Positions 1 to 13,500 of a DNA stretch of 64,000 bases are shown one piece after another (position 1 is the stretch's first letter; each line of letters opens with the position of its first letter). The stretch covers positions 18,149,036-18,213,035 of the forward strand of contig CM046853.1 in the NCBI GenBank assembly GCA_025617745.1, read 5' to 3'. The DNA comes from Heliocidaris erythrogramma. Taxonomy: Eukaryota > Echinodermata > Echinoidea > Camarodonta > Echinometridae. The notes under the pieces are model-generated. The model saw nothing but the letters and a program-made list of their open reading frames with translations. It ran no database searches and was not told the DNA's origin. The position numbers were made by a program, and so were the translations under genes.

Positions 1-53
1 ACACATTGCGCCTATGGCAAAAACTACTTTTTTTGTGCATAAAGCTACGGCTT

Positions 54-250
54 GACTCGATATTAGTGGCCGCTATACGCGGTCAGATATTGTCCGAGGG
101 ATACATAATGGGTGGCCGCTGGCCGCGTTAGGCAGGTGACCGCTATATGCAGGGTCTACAACACAGTAATTTCCTGCGGGGGATTTTTTGGTGGCCGCTA
201 TAAGCAGGTGGCCGCTATAGACAGGTGGCCGCTAAGACAGGTTTGACAAT
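54..250. repeat. GTGGCCGCTATA short-unit repeat
   Basis: Repeated GTGGCCGCTATA-AGCAGGTGGCC-type units, ending in GACAGGTTTGAC. Related in sequence to the palindromic element at 3121-3295. Lies beyond the last MAN2A exon seen, in an intron. Confidence 0.7.
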
Positions 251-534
251 AGCTTCTACAAGGAGCGCCTTGCAAAGGATAACCTCAGAAATAAATATTT
301 GATTTGATTCTTTTAGCAGGTGTCAACTTGCACCATATAATGCTGGTTGATATCACACATGTGTCAAGAAAAATCTAGTGCTTTTCATGAATAGTATTCT
401 CCATAATGTTGATAATTTTAGACATATTTTACACATACTGCATTGTCAAAAAGGCAAGTTAATGTGTAAAAAGAATGTACGGCTAGAATACATTCAATGT
501 AAAACTTTTACCACACTGTAGGCAGTGTACTCAC

Positions 535-649
535 CTGGTGTGTTTGATAGAATAATTGTATGCTTGACACAGTAGAGTATGACGTCTACTTGAGACACTA
601 GAGGGCCTCTGGTCACTCGGATAGGTATTTGGGTTGAAGGGGAAAGAGG
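535..649 (-). CDS. MAN2A1: MAN2A exon 17 (last exon in window)
   Basis: Residues 859-896 plus one base. [20 protein letters not shown] resembles the PFVRVTHGRIYSEV segment that follows LFLPDG in vertebrate MAN2A. Acceptor TTGTACAG, donor CACCAG|GTGAGT, phase consistent with exon 16. I see no further exon between 534 and 1, so the rest of the gene is outside the window. Confidence 0.85.
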
Positions 650-3600
650 CTGTACAATAAAACAATGACAGCTTGTCAATTCACCATCTTGTAATAACAA
701 TCACATTTACAGTAAAGAGTACTGAGTTGTATTAAAAATATGATACGATTTCCAGATTGAATGATGAATGGGATCATATTACAATCCTATAATTAAACAT
801 GATTATTCATATTTGATGCAGAAAAATTTGACCGTAAAATCTGCATAAAACTTGCGTTTGAACGAAACTCGGGAAATCAAACGCAAGTATATTTTCAGCC
901 AATCAGAAGTGCGCATTAAGGACTTGCATTTGATTTTTAGGAGTTTTATCCAACAGGCCCCAGTTGATTTTAATGTTAAAGCATTGCTATCATGTCTCTG
1001 CCTCTACAAAACATAGTGATTAAAGGTTGTAAAAAATGTGAACAATAATCTAAGGCATCACCCTTTGACCAATAAATCTAAGCAGGGTGTAAGTTGATGC
1101 CTAAATATACCTAAATCCAATTTTCTTTGCATCAATCATGCATTCAGGGTTAGTATCAAGAAGAGTGAGAGAGAGGGATGGAAATACATGCTCTAGGACC
1201 TCTTGCACAAAAATCAAAGACAAACAAACTTGCAACCAATCAAAGGACATACTTCTGATTTTGCATTTGATTTTTGGACTTTAGTATAATACTTTATCAA
1301 GAGAATTCCTAATGGACATAGTGGGGGCAAAGCGAAATTATGTGCATCACCATCCGGGAGAAAGAGATATGCACTACTCTTCATAATCTCTTGTTGTGCT
1401 GTACATCACAAACAATACTAATGTGTAACTTACTTGTGCATCACCATCTGGGAGGAAGAGATATGCACCACTCTTCGTTTTATCTCTTCTTGTGCCGTAC
1501 ATCATAAACTCAATTTCTACATTAGTCCTTATGTTGTGGTTGTCTGTTTTCGTCAAGATCGACTGTGGATAAATCATACCGTTGACATTGTGAACGAGTA
1601 GGGTCACTGCTATGAACAAAATGATGGTATTGGGAGTCATTTTCGTTTCAAAGAAAAAACCTTTTTATTTTTGGGGGTTCTAAAAGTGCTTTATTCATGT
1701 CAGTTCAAGCCCCATCTTGTCATGAATTGAATGTAAAAAATAAACTGCACACAATTCTAATCATTGCAAATATCTACATCTTTGTCCTGTATTAAGAAGC
1801 TATATATCATGAAACCTTGTGAATGAATGAGATATAATGCAATGATGACGATATCCTTTGTTTTTTGCTGTTGTTTTTTATGAGATTAACATTACCCTAA
1901 ACATCATAATGTAGTCAATAAATGAGATTATAGAAATAAAGAGAAACGTTGATCATACCTTTAAAAAGCCAGTTTTTCCATTAAATAAAACATCCATCTG
2001 AGCATTCTCAAGCTTAATCTCCTCCCGGTCATCACTTGTGATTAGAACCTTAAATGGACCACTGAAAACAACAAACAGACCATGATTCAATGTTAGTATT
2101 ACTCAGTAACACATGGTTTACTGAAATATGATTGATTCCACTTTAGCCTTCTAGCAAAATCAGGGAGAGAGAGTTCATATTCTAAAGGCCTTTCACTTCT
2201 TAAATTAACAAGAACAATCATTCAAAGACACCAAGGTCAAAGACCAGCAATGTGTAAGATTTTCCGCGCATCAGCGCCAGGTAGACGAGGAACTGTGCGC
2301 TCACCGCATGGTATGTATAATATATATGGAAATAGGCTGTGAGGCCAGGCGTGAGAAAGAGATTTTTGGGCATGAGTAAGAGCCCTGATGTGTGACTGTC
2401 ACGCCTAATACGTGAGACTTGATAGGTCTGAATTATTTTTTATACCTTTGCATAGTGTGTATGTTAGCAAAATATGTAAAGCAAATAGTATTCTTCACTA
2501 AATTGGTCACTTTCAGCTAAACTCCCAGAATTTGAGAACTTCAAAATATATTAACAAGTGAAAATACTCAGATAAAACATGATCATGGATGACCAAGAAT
2601 GAATGACATATAACTAAACTGAAGAAATATAAACTAAAATCTATAACTTCTGGGCACAATCCGTGAAAATTGTTTTAAAATATACAAAAACAAACACATT
2701 TCACAATCAAATGCAACTATCTTTCTTTTTAAAAGCCAACGAGGATCAACTTGTCAAAAGATGGATTCACAGTGGCTAAATATAGGAAGCTGGTACATGT
2801 GCTTCATGATAGCCTTTGTGCAGTATAAATCAGGGTTTATGAACTTACTTGGTACCGTCCTCCTCCTTGGACCCATGATAGAGCTCTGTAGTAGATAGAT
2901 GGTGATGCTGGGAGTAGCTGGAACCCATATCACGAATCAGGTATTTACTCACAGACAATGGACCTATCTCCACAACAAATACAATCTGACAGACCAAGAG
3001 AGAGAGAAATAGATTGACTGATATAAACAGGTATTACCCAGCAGGATATATTGCACATTTTATCTCTAATGTGAGTTAAAAAGTTCAGTCACTTAAAAAT
3101 TTTGTATCCTGACTTTTACAGTCAAACCTGTCTTAGTGGCCACCTGTTTATAGCGGTCACCTGTCTATAGTGGTCACTTATATTGCCTCCCTGTAGCAAG
3201 AAATATGTGCTTTAGAACCTGTCTATAAAGGCCACCTGTCTACAGTGGCCACTTTTTCTGTTTCCCTTGGGTGGCCTTAATAGACAGGTTTGACTTTTAT
3301 TACATCATTTTTCTTTTCTTTGTCATTGCTTCTTCCACTATTTATTTCAGTACCTCTCTTTTTAAATATAAAATTTAAAAAAAATCTCTACTCTTGCTTC
3401 TGGTTCTGTCTCTCTGACCATTCTTTCCTGTCTTTCCATCCCTTTTTCCTTGCTTGAACTGATTTCTGTGTCTTCTCTTAATTTTCAATGACTGAACAAA
3501 AGACAATTTCATATCTATCTTTAAAGTTTTCAAGATAACAAACCTCATATGTTCCAGAGAAACTATGCTCTGCAGTTTCCCACACAATGTTAGCCTGACT

Positions 3601-6600
3601 TTCGATTGCATTTCCATCAGAGTCAGTGACTTCAACATTTGGTGATGATACATGCAGTCTGACTAGCTCTTTCCTATGCTGAGCTAATGAGTTGTAGAAC
3701 ACTACAACACTGCAGAAACAAGAAAGAAAGAATGCAAAATTATTCATCATTAACATGTGATTGAAAATTGGAAATCATTCTACAGGACTGGTTTGATAAT
3801 TCCTTACTGGACTAACATTGCTCTCTTAAGTTTCATGCTCTATAATTTATTCCCCAATGATTTGTTTCTTTACTTCACCATATCTAGCTTATCTACCAGT
3901 TACTGTAAAAGTGCAAAGTATCACACGATTAATGTTTCGCGCAAATTTCATCCCGCGTGAAATGCTCGAAAATTTCAACACCGCGAAATATTCCAAGTTT
4001 ACAGTGTGGTATTTCCCTAATATCAACAGAAATGCGCCCGATTTCTTCCCAAATTTCATTTTCAGAGTCAACCACAAAAATTGCTCATGTTCTACCATAA
4101 TTTTGTTTTAGCCGTTTGTATTTATTGAAGAGTTTCATAGCTTCACACATCTTGATTAGGACTGTTAGGAGGATCCTTACATCATTCTTGAACTTGGGCT
4201 TTCAGAAGAATACATGGGTAATTGTGTTTATGATCTCATATGCAGTGTCTATCAATTTCACTTTGAAGCTTAAAAACACAAACATAAATCACTACAATTT
4301 TCCATACCTATGTGCTTCACTTGACAGCTTGAGGACTTTCTTTGAGGGCATTGCATCATGTGATTTCCTTTCTTCATCCTGCAATAACAATACACAATAA
4401 CAATAAGGCATGTTACTTTCAAGGCAAGCAAACATGTTGGTGGCTAAATAATAACTAGCATCACTCTTTTAACTAGTTTGGATGACAACAAGGTAATACA
4501 ACTTAGGTGGTGGAATCTAAATTATCACACTTCCAAAAAAAGTGTGTCATGACTTTACAATTGCATTACCTCAGTATAAAACTTTTGAAAGATTTTGGTG
4601 GATTTTTCTAACTTACCACATCAAAGTACGAGGCCTGTGGATGATAGCTGTTTTTGTCTGGAGTCAGCAGATAGTGGATACCTGTCATCATAACTTTATG
4701 CATCTCATTAATAGCAGTCAGCATTCTACAGGGAAGAAGAGGATATAAAAAATATTATGTAGCAAACCGAGACATAAAACAGTGTGAATCAATAAACCTC
4801 CTTGATAAAATATAATAAGCCATTTGACACTTTTACAAAGTAATATCTCAAGAAATTTCTGGATAACCCAACATATCGCTTCCTTATGCCTTTCCCATGA
4901 TCTTTGCCAAGACTGGATGTCAAGCAGTATCATCATAATTTCTTGGACGGGGGGAAAATAGTAGCATGGAAAACATCTCTTTTGAAGCCATCTGCACACC
5001 CCTTGACCCTATCAACCATCCTAATGTCAGACAGAATGAAACATGATAAAACAAGCCAGGACAACATTATCCATGTGACAAGAAGGAAACTCTCTGCTAG
5101 GAAGCACTCAGCTGATCAAGTCCCCTTTATAATGAAGGCTTTACTTGAACAGCACTTCAGAAGAACAAGATCTTGGAAAACATAAGCATTTCCTCTGGAA
5201 CTAACTCACACCTCTTGACCCCATCATCCCAAATACAGACAAGAATGGAACATGCAGGTCATCTAGAGATTCACAAGTATCATGTACAACAGGACTAGTC
5301 AGTGCAACGATATCAGTGTGGCACAAAGGAAACTCTTTGTTAAGAAGAATTCAGCTAATTAGGTAACCAAAATGAAAACCTGTACTTGAACATTTGAGAA
5401 GAACAGTTAATTGCTCCACAAGAAACTTTATGCCTATCAGACTGGAGATGGATAACAAAAAAAATCAAGTAAGGAAATTCTTTAGCTCTGGACTACTCTT
5501 GTTCAGGCATCAAAAACCTTAAATCTATTGATATCCTGTTGGTGCACAAAGGGATGCTTGTCTATGAGATGCAGCAAATATGTTGTTTCAAAGCACTGTA
5601 ATTTCTTGATGGACAGTGTTTCTACAGCTTGTGACCTAATGTAAATCCACAGTGAAATAAATGCATACAAACAATTCACTCACATAAACATGCAAACAAA
5701 AATAAAAAAAAGATCTTTTCAATCTTCATAACAGATTGTAACAACAAAGTCTTTACAACAATTGTCATTTTCTGAACGGAATGCTGATCAGTTCAGTAAT
5801 AGAACCACTGCAAGTAGTCTCTTGCATTATTCTTTTTCATTATTTATCATGTTGTAATATTTAAATTTCCAAAATTCAAATATCAGTTTACAGGATATAG
5901 GATCAAATTATGACATATAGCAAAAGTATGTATATTTCTTTGAAGATTACATGATTATTATATGATTATAATGACGAGATGATTCTGATACTAACCTATT
6001 TCCATAATCAACGACCACATGATCCTTCGCTGTACCTGTGATTCCATCATGATGCTGGAACAATCCTAGCTGTCTCCTTGCATTGGTTAGCATTACAACC
6101 AGACTCTCAGATGGATAGCTAGTGGTTCCACTCTGCTTTGCTAGAGCATTGGTATATGTGAACATAACCTCTGCAGCCCTGCAAAATTAACAAAGAAAAT
6201 TTGAAAGTGTATAAAAACACAACTGTTAGAAATTCTAAAATTCAATAAATAAAGTCTATTTTGTGCATGTTTTGGAGGGATCAAAAGACACCTTCATCCA
6301 TTCACTCTAATCAAGTACAGAAAATACATTGCTCAGTGGTACAGTACATCAACAATGAGAGCAGTGGTCTTGAACTAGAATGATTGGAATAATTAAGAGC
6401 ACTTACCCATTTGCAGTGCATTAATTTTTCTGTTAAAGCTTTGATTAAACCATAGGTCTCCTAATTATACTTGTTTTTTAAGCATAACAGGTAAAATTTA
6501 GATTAAACTAATATTTAACTAGAGCACTCGGTGGGGGGACCAGTCCGAGTACATGTATCCCCCGAACCTGTCACCCATCCCCCATTTGAATCAATGTTGT

Positions 6601-9600
6601 GACTGAAATGGATAAAGTGGCAATTTGGGACCTCGGGTATCACTGCTGATTTGACCTTTTTGTACTTTTGTCATTTTTTAGTTGTTTTGCAATTGAAGGT
6701 GATCCGACAAAAACTGCAGCCAGTAGAGCGCTCACAAGAAAATCTCTGCGGCGGTCAGGGGATACAATAATACACAAGAAGTCTTTTGCTTCCTTAACTC
6801 CATAAACCACTAGTGTACACTTATTTGCCTGCTCAAACCAAAACATATTCCAAGACTTCTTGAATAAGCTTAAATGATCATGATGTACATTTCTAATTAT
6901 TAAGATGTTAATGTATTGTTCTCAAGTTTCCAGTTTGATAGGGATATGAAAAGGGTATACCTGAGTTGACTCTCCAGGGCCCTATCCATGTTCTTATAGA
7001 ATGGTCTTGAAGTGAAGTAACCACTCCAGTAGTGGTCATCTCGGTCAGTGTAAGTAAAGAAGTCTCCACTGAGGGTGGGGTAGCCCTCAGGTTGTTGACC
7101 TGCCATTGTATGGGTCTGCTGCCACAGGGCTGTGAAGTAGTCATTCAGTGTGCCAAACTGAGCCTGTGAATATAAAAATTGGATAGATTAACATAATTGA
7201 TTAACACAGTGGAGGCATGGGTAATAGAACTAAGGGATGGCCCATGCCCCTAGGTATTGTAAAAAATAAATAAACAGTGCCCCACACGTAATATAAAAGT
7301 GCCCCTATTGCTATCACACAAACAATATGGGGGTGAGGAAGAAAAAAAAAGGCTCCCAGAATTCTCAAGTCAACATCCCTATACAATATTTTAATGCCCT
7401 CTTGTAGGTTGAAAAAAGTGCCCCTTCCTATGTACAGAATAAACCTACTGTAAACTACCTACTATAATAATACGCATCTGCACAGTATTCGTCTCTGAGC
7501 CCCAGTTTTGTCAATATAAGTCGGACAAATATCAACATGCACTGATGACTGTCAAGTCTAACTTTTGACAAGTGTAAATGTCAGCATATCAATCCCTATG
7601 ATTTTATTTGCACATCAACGTAAGTACAGTTTATATAGCTTGTAGACTCTGATAATACTCTATCAATGTATTTGTTTAGAGTGTGAGGGACATGAATTTG
7701 AAAATATCCATAAATGAAGTCTGAGCTGAAGTAATGACATTTAAGAATAATTAATAGATCCTTAAAAGTCTATTTGTGAAGTCAGTCTATAATAAATATT
7801 GCCCCGCCCAGGCTTGGACTATATGAGCTGCTGAATGACATGGATTTTGGCATTCAAGATAAAGTTTTTGCAGGGCTCTAAGGGTTTCATCAAAAAGTAA
7901 AGCAGACTAGATTTCACGTCAAGATTCTATCGAAAGAGCTCATATCAGTAGTTTACTGTGAATATTGCCTATCTCACTATACAATCATATTTTGCCAAAC
8001 TTACCTGCACATGCCAGTCAGTTCTTTTATTCATGTAATCAAAGAGCTTCATGTAGTTCTTGTACTGGTTGTCCCATTCTTCTGGTTTATCATACCTAAA
8101 GTCATCTCCAAGTTGGACCAAGAGAACATTGCTCTTGTAAAGCTCAGATTTCTTCCTGTACTGATCCAACAGAACCTCAGCTCTGAAAAGATAAACACAC
8201 ACAAACCAAAAGTTGAATATTTATAAACTGTATTACAGAACTTGGTGCCATCATGTCTTATTAAAGACCCCTCCTATAACCATATACAAACCAATCACTT
8301 CCACCGATTTCACACTTGTTATCATGCAAATCACTAAACAATAGACAATTCAACATCATAGCTCACTGGCTGGTCAAACAAGCTATAATCACCATTAAAC
8401 AGAATATCAATACATCTTAAATCCCCATATTATTAAACTTTTATGGGTACGGTCATTTCACCTTTCACCTGTATTATTTTCAAATTTATCAACTTTAGAA
8501 AATTCTATCAAATGATGTATACTGTACGTACTTCCACAGAACTAGAGTACTGTAATAGGTGTTAAAAAGTAGTTCATTCTGAGTCAAACCTGTGTACAGA
8601 CTGCTCATGGCAAACAAGTCTTTATACAGAGTTGGTGAAAATATACAGTTTCCCTTTCATATGCAATTTTATGAGGAAAAAAAAAAAGTTTAAGAAAAAT
8701 AAAACACATAGTCTTTATGGAAAGGTGGTCCTTATATTTTTGCAAAAGCAGGTATCCCTATATAACTAGTAAATACAAATCTGAATTGTGAAAAATCCAA
8801 ATGCTAACTATGGACTCATAACAAACTCGAGGTGGCTTCTTCACTCACTTGTTAGCCACATTAGCGTCGGTGATGGGTACAGGAGCTATCTTCCAAGGGC
8901 AGTTGACCCGCCCTCCCGGTAATCTCTTGAAGTCAAATTGACAACAGATCTTAGGGTCTGGTCCACAGGTGTGAGGAACGTCATAGCTGTAGAATGGCAT
9001 CATGTGACAGAACATATCTGTGCTTGTCCCATGGTCTGCGGAATTAATTAATATAAGCAACTCTCATTAATACTCAACACAATTCAAACTTATTACCAAC
9101 TCAATGAATGTAGTATATCCATGATGTATGTTGAAAATCTGAAAGACATTCAAAATAACCTACTGTCAATACCACTTTCAATTATTTTTTGTCATAGCAC
9201 AAAAAAAAAGGGTTACCTTAACTAATTTTGCTGATCATATAATATATATGTGCAAAGAAGAACACGGATATTAGTTTATTTGGCTCAAATCTTCAAATTC
9301 AAAATAAAACTTATAACCGTTACATGGTTCTAAATCTACAAGATGGCCCACACCCCAAAATTGAATTAAAGTTGTCTGGTTTGATAATTCAATCACATGT
9401 ATTTCTGGCAAGAAAACTTCTAAAACATTTTCAACTCACCCCAGTTTTGCCTCCACATGAATTCAAGTGTCTTCTGCTGAGCAAAGTACTTCTTGATTTC
9501 ATAGTGGACCCTCTGTATAACCATGGCCTCTAAACCCATCCTCTGTAGAAGATAAGCCATAGTGGGAGACATACCGAAAGGATCGATGGCCCAACCACTC

Positions 9601-10509
9601 TTGGGTTTCACTCCTAGAAATATAAAAAAAAATTCTTGTCAGTTTCCAAACATCGGATGTGATGGTTATTACTTTGGCCATATATGAAGAATAGGAGTTC
9701 AGGGGAGCATTTCATCAAGTGTTTTGTCAGTGATTTTTACTGAAAATTTGCTCTCAGCCAATCAGATACAAGGATTTCAGTAGCTTATAACAGTTGTCGG
9801 TAAAAATCACTAACAGAACGCTTGATGAAACGTTCCCCAGATCTAATTAAAACCTACACATGATGTGTTTCTACTAAGAAACAGAATACTAAATACCTCA
9901 TGTGCATCTCTTGTATTTGAATATCCATAAGATGTGATTTTAATTTCTTAATTGCATGTACAATATCATTTTTTTATATTGACAAACAAATCTTTCTTTC
10001 AGTCATGAGAGCATAATGTAGAAGCATATCTCTCCCCTTTCTCTCCCCCTCAGTTTGCAAAACACAGTAGTTATATTTCAATGAAATATTATGTCCTTGC
10101 ATGTTGACTGGAAAATATTAAAATCAATTTCATGTTAAAGAGCAATTAAAATTGCTACTAACATTGAATAAAACAGTGATACTCAGTGCATAAGGATGCT
10201 GTCAAATTCTTTAAATTAATAACAAGAGACTGTTATAAATTATTTTATATTTACCTGGCAAGAATGCATCCAACCATTCATGACCCTCTATCATCTGATC
10301 TACCATAGCAAAGTAGTTAGTGTTCGCTTCATCGTTCATCACCCATCCCCCTGTTACAATCTCAAGCCGTCCACTCTCCACTAACCTATATAAACAAGTA
10401 ATAATAAAAAGTGAAGATTTTCTTCAATTAAAAGAAAAAAGGAATGAAATATAATCAGCTGGGATATATAATTTAATGTTGATAATGGTTATGATAATGA
10501 TGATGATGC

Positions 10510-10555
<46 letters not shown>

Positions 10556-13500
10556 AATGATGATGAAGATGATGATGACAATGATAATAATGAGAACCAT
10601 AATGATAACAGAAATTAAGACCATAAAAGATGTATCTCCTTACTTTTTCACAATTTGTCTCTTGTTATAATCTGCCTTCTCCCACCACATAGATAAATAT
10701 GAGATCTCTGCCCAAATGAACGTCATCTTTGGATACTCCTCCATCTTCCTCACCATGGTATCTAAGATCCTTGAGGTCTGGTCTGTGAAATACTTGGTGA
10801 AAGTCTTGATCCAACCTAACAAAAGGAAATTAATTCATGTCATTTTAGCTCAGTTTCATGAACTTTTCCATGAGATTAGCACTATCAATTTTGCTATATA
10901 AACTGTATGTACATGCATATTCATCAATAAGAGAAACCCCCAAATGTCTACTTTTAAAGTGTGAAGCCAGATACTACGTTCAAACTCTTAAAGTAAACCT
11001 TCTGCTTGTCTTTACGGAAGCACAGAAATATGGATTTTTAAAGTTAATATTTAATTGTTACTGTATTCATAAACAGCATATTCTGTATATTTCTTTTGAT
11101 GTGGCAAGTCATTCGATAAGAAGTAGATCTAATGTATACTGACAATTCATATATGAACATGAGGAAATGTGACATGAAGAAAAGAGAGTGACTTTCCTTT
11201 CCAGCGAGGTCATTAGACCCCTTCTCACCATTGAGTCTTCCATGTCACATAATATAGGGCAAATATTCCTTTCACTTTGCTAATTACAATTATGTATGCA
11301 CAATTAAAAATAATTGTTCTCTTTTGTGCTAAGTACTAAAAACTTTCAGATTTACAAGTATGACCTGTTATTTTCATAGCATTCTGATGACAAATTTCTC
11401 AATATTTCTTTAAGCTTCAGGACCTTTCTGTAGATCATTTACTTCTTACCTGGATCATTGTGAGAATGTGGAACAACAAAGATCTTGAGCGGATCCTCCT
11501 TCCATTTAGTGTGATCATAGCTGATGTCAAAGCCCTGCTTCCAAACGCCACCGTTCGCATTGTCAAAACGGAGCTTTTCATAAACTTGCATCATCTTTAA
11601 AAAGAAAAAACAGAGAGAGAGAAACAGAATTAAACACGAGAGTTGGTTTATAAGGACAGTAAAACGGTATGGGGTAAAATCGTTTTGTTACACCATGGAC
11701 CAAGCAACCATTTTGTCAATACAGTGTTAACAGTCATGTCACAATTTCAGATTTACGATAATTCCCAACAAATGAAACAATGACTAGAAATGGTTAATAA
11801 CCTGATACCAAATAATGAAAATTACACCCAAAATAGTACATGTGCACATCTATGCAAAATGATTACATGTTATAAAGCATATAATCAGTCAACAAATTTT
11901 ACAAGTACATAAAGTACAAGTACCACTTTAAACTCTTGTGTTCTGGCTGGTGTATTTAAAATGCATGTCACAGGTTTTATTTTACAATCTGGTCTTCATA
12001 TGTTAAAGCATTTCTCAATGGCTGAATGAACTCCCGATACATTTGTTTTGATAGACTATGTACAGCTAGAGTTATCTACTGAAACTGACATGAATGCTAC
12101 CAGCAAAATGTGAATATCGTATTAATTCAAGACAAGATCTGTCTGCATCTTGCCAAATGTTGAAAATTGGTTGCTTGCTTGGCAATGCTTTACAAAAGAT
12201 CAGCCATAAGCATACAACAAGTGTACAGGTAGGTTAAGGTAGTGACAACAGTTTGTAACTAGAATCATGTAATGTTTGGTAATGAATCAAAAAACAAACA
12301 AACCTGTTTGATTGAAAAGTAGCATATTTGTTATAAAAATAAACACCAAATTCCTGTATTTCCATTAGTAAAGTAAAGAGTGCACACCTTCCTATTCTTT
12401 TTAACATTAAATTGAGATTATCATCTTTCACTAGTAGTACTGAATACAAATCACACAACATCTGGAAAATGCAACTTTTAGGAACATGAAAATTACCCTA
12501 TTTTGTTGCAATGTACCATGTCATCAGTCGTGGCGCACCCTTGTAATACAGCTTCATTGCTGCAACGCCGTGTCAACTGCCCTGTACTCCCGAGCAAAAT
12601 GAACGGATGCGATTGGCTTGCAGATATTGTACCATAATTAATAAGGGACAACTATGCGGCTTTTCGCTCGCTGCCGATCGCGAAAACAATGACGGCAGGA
12701 AAAGTTCGTTTCCAAAGAGAATTATCCACGGGGCTTTTCTATGTTCTGCTAATTTTTTGGTAGAACAAGAACTTCCTCTTTAGCAGACTGAAAAAAAAAA
12801 AATAATATGTACCATATTTTCTGTTTTTCGATGTAACAGAGCTGAAGTTCCATAGATGTTGGCCAAATTTTTTGCATGAAAAATACTTTGGAAATAAATT
12901 ACCTTTGTTCAAAGTTGGCTGTCTTGCCGAGAATGCCTATGCTCCAGTCGTGACGCGCCATTCCTACAACACACAAATCATGACATAGGCAGCCCGACAA
13001 GCACATTACACAGTGCGCATGTGCAATCCCGCAAAGACAATGCCAGATAGCTTCCTGCATATGGTTTAGTAGCGCGCCGTGTTACTGAATATTTTTTTAC
13101 AACAGAGTGATTTATCTTAGATTAATCCTTCTTCGCAATATCATTCGCGAGGGGTGCGGCACCATGCACTGGTGCAATGTGCGGTGACACTGGAGCAGCA
13201 GAATCCCCGCATAAGCGCCGCAGTAGCGTTCGTGCCGTAGAGGCAAGATGCAATATTTAGGTGGATTTTATTGACACGCATTTTCGGCATCGAATGGATG
13301 GTGATTCCTCAACAACCATGGTATTTTCTGAAAATTATTAATCCAAAACTGTCAAACCCCTCCACGAATGGTAACATTACGGTATTGTTGAATGAGTATT
13401 CAGTGCATGAAATGTACCTGTGTAAAACTATATCTTGTCGATACAGGTTGTTTTCTCCTGGAATAGCAAATGTTAGTCCAGTACCATGTGTTTACATTTA

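Larger units (their letters stand above)
650..11449 (-). other. Short introns of MAN2A (introns 3-16)
   Basis: The non-coding DNA among exons 4 to 17 is AT-rich, with introns of roughly 0.2 to 1.3 kb. Beyond the repeats listed separately I see only fragments. Examples are a GTGCCCC-rich stretch at 7200-7450, a CCCCCGAAC-type fragment at 6530-6600 and A-rich runs near 8680. None carries a supported gene. Confidence 0.6.

Noticed and set aside
10424..10670. Poly-Ile and poly-Met frames
   Set aside because: Products of the (ATG)n microsatellite read in different frames.
12500..13260. Alternative MAN2A promoter in a GC-richer block of intron 2
   Set aside because: Only composition suggests it; the partly repeated AGTCGTGRCGCRCC sequences at 12525 and 12953 suggest a repeat instead.
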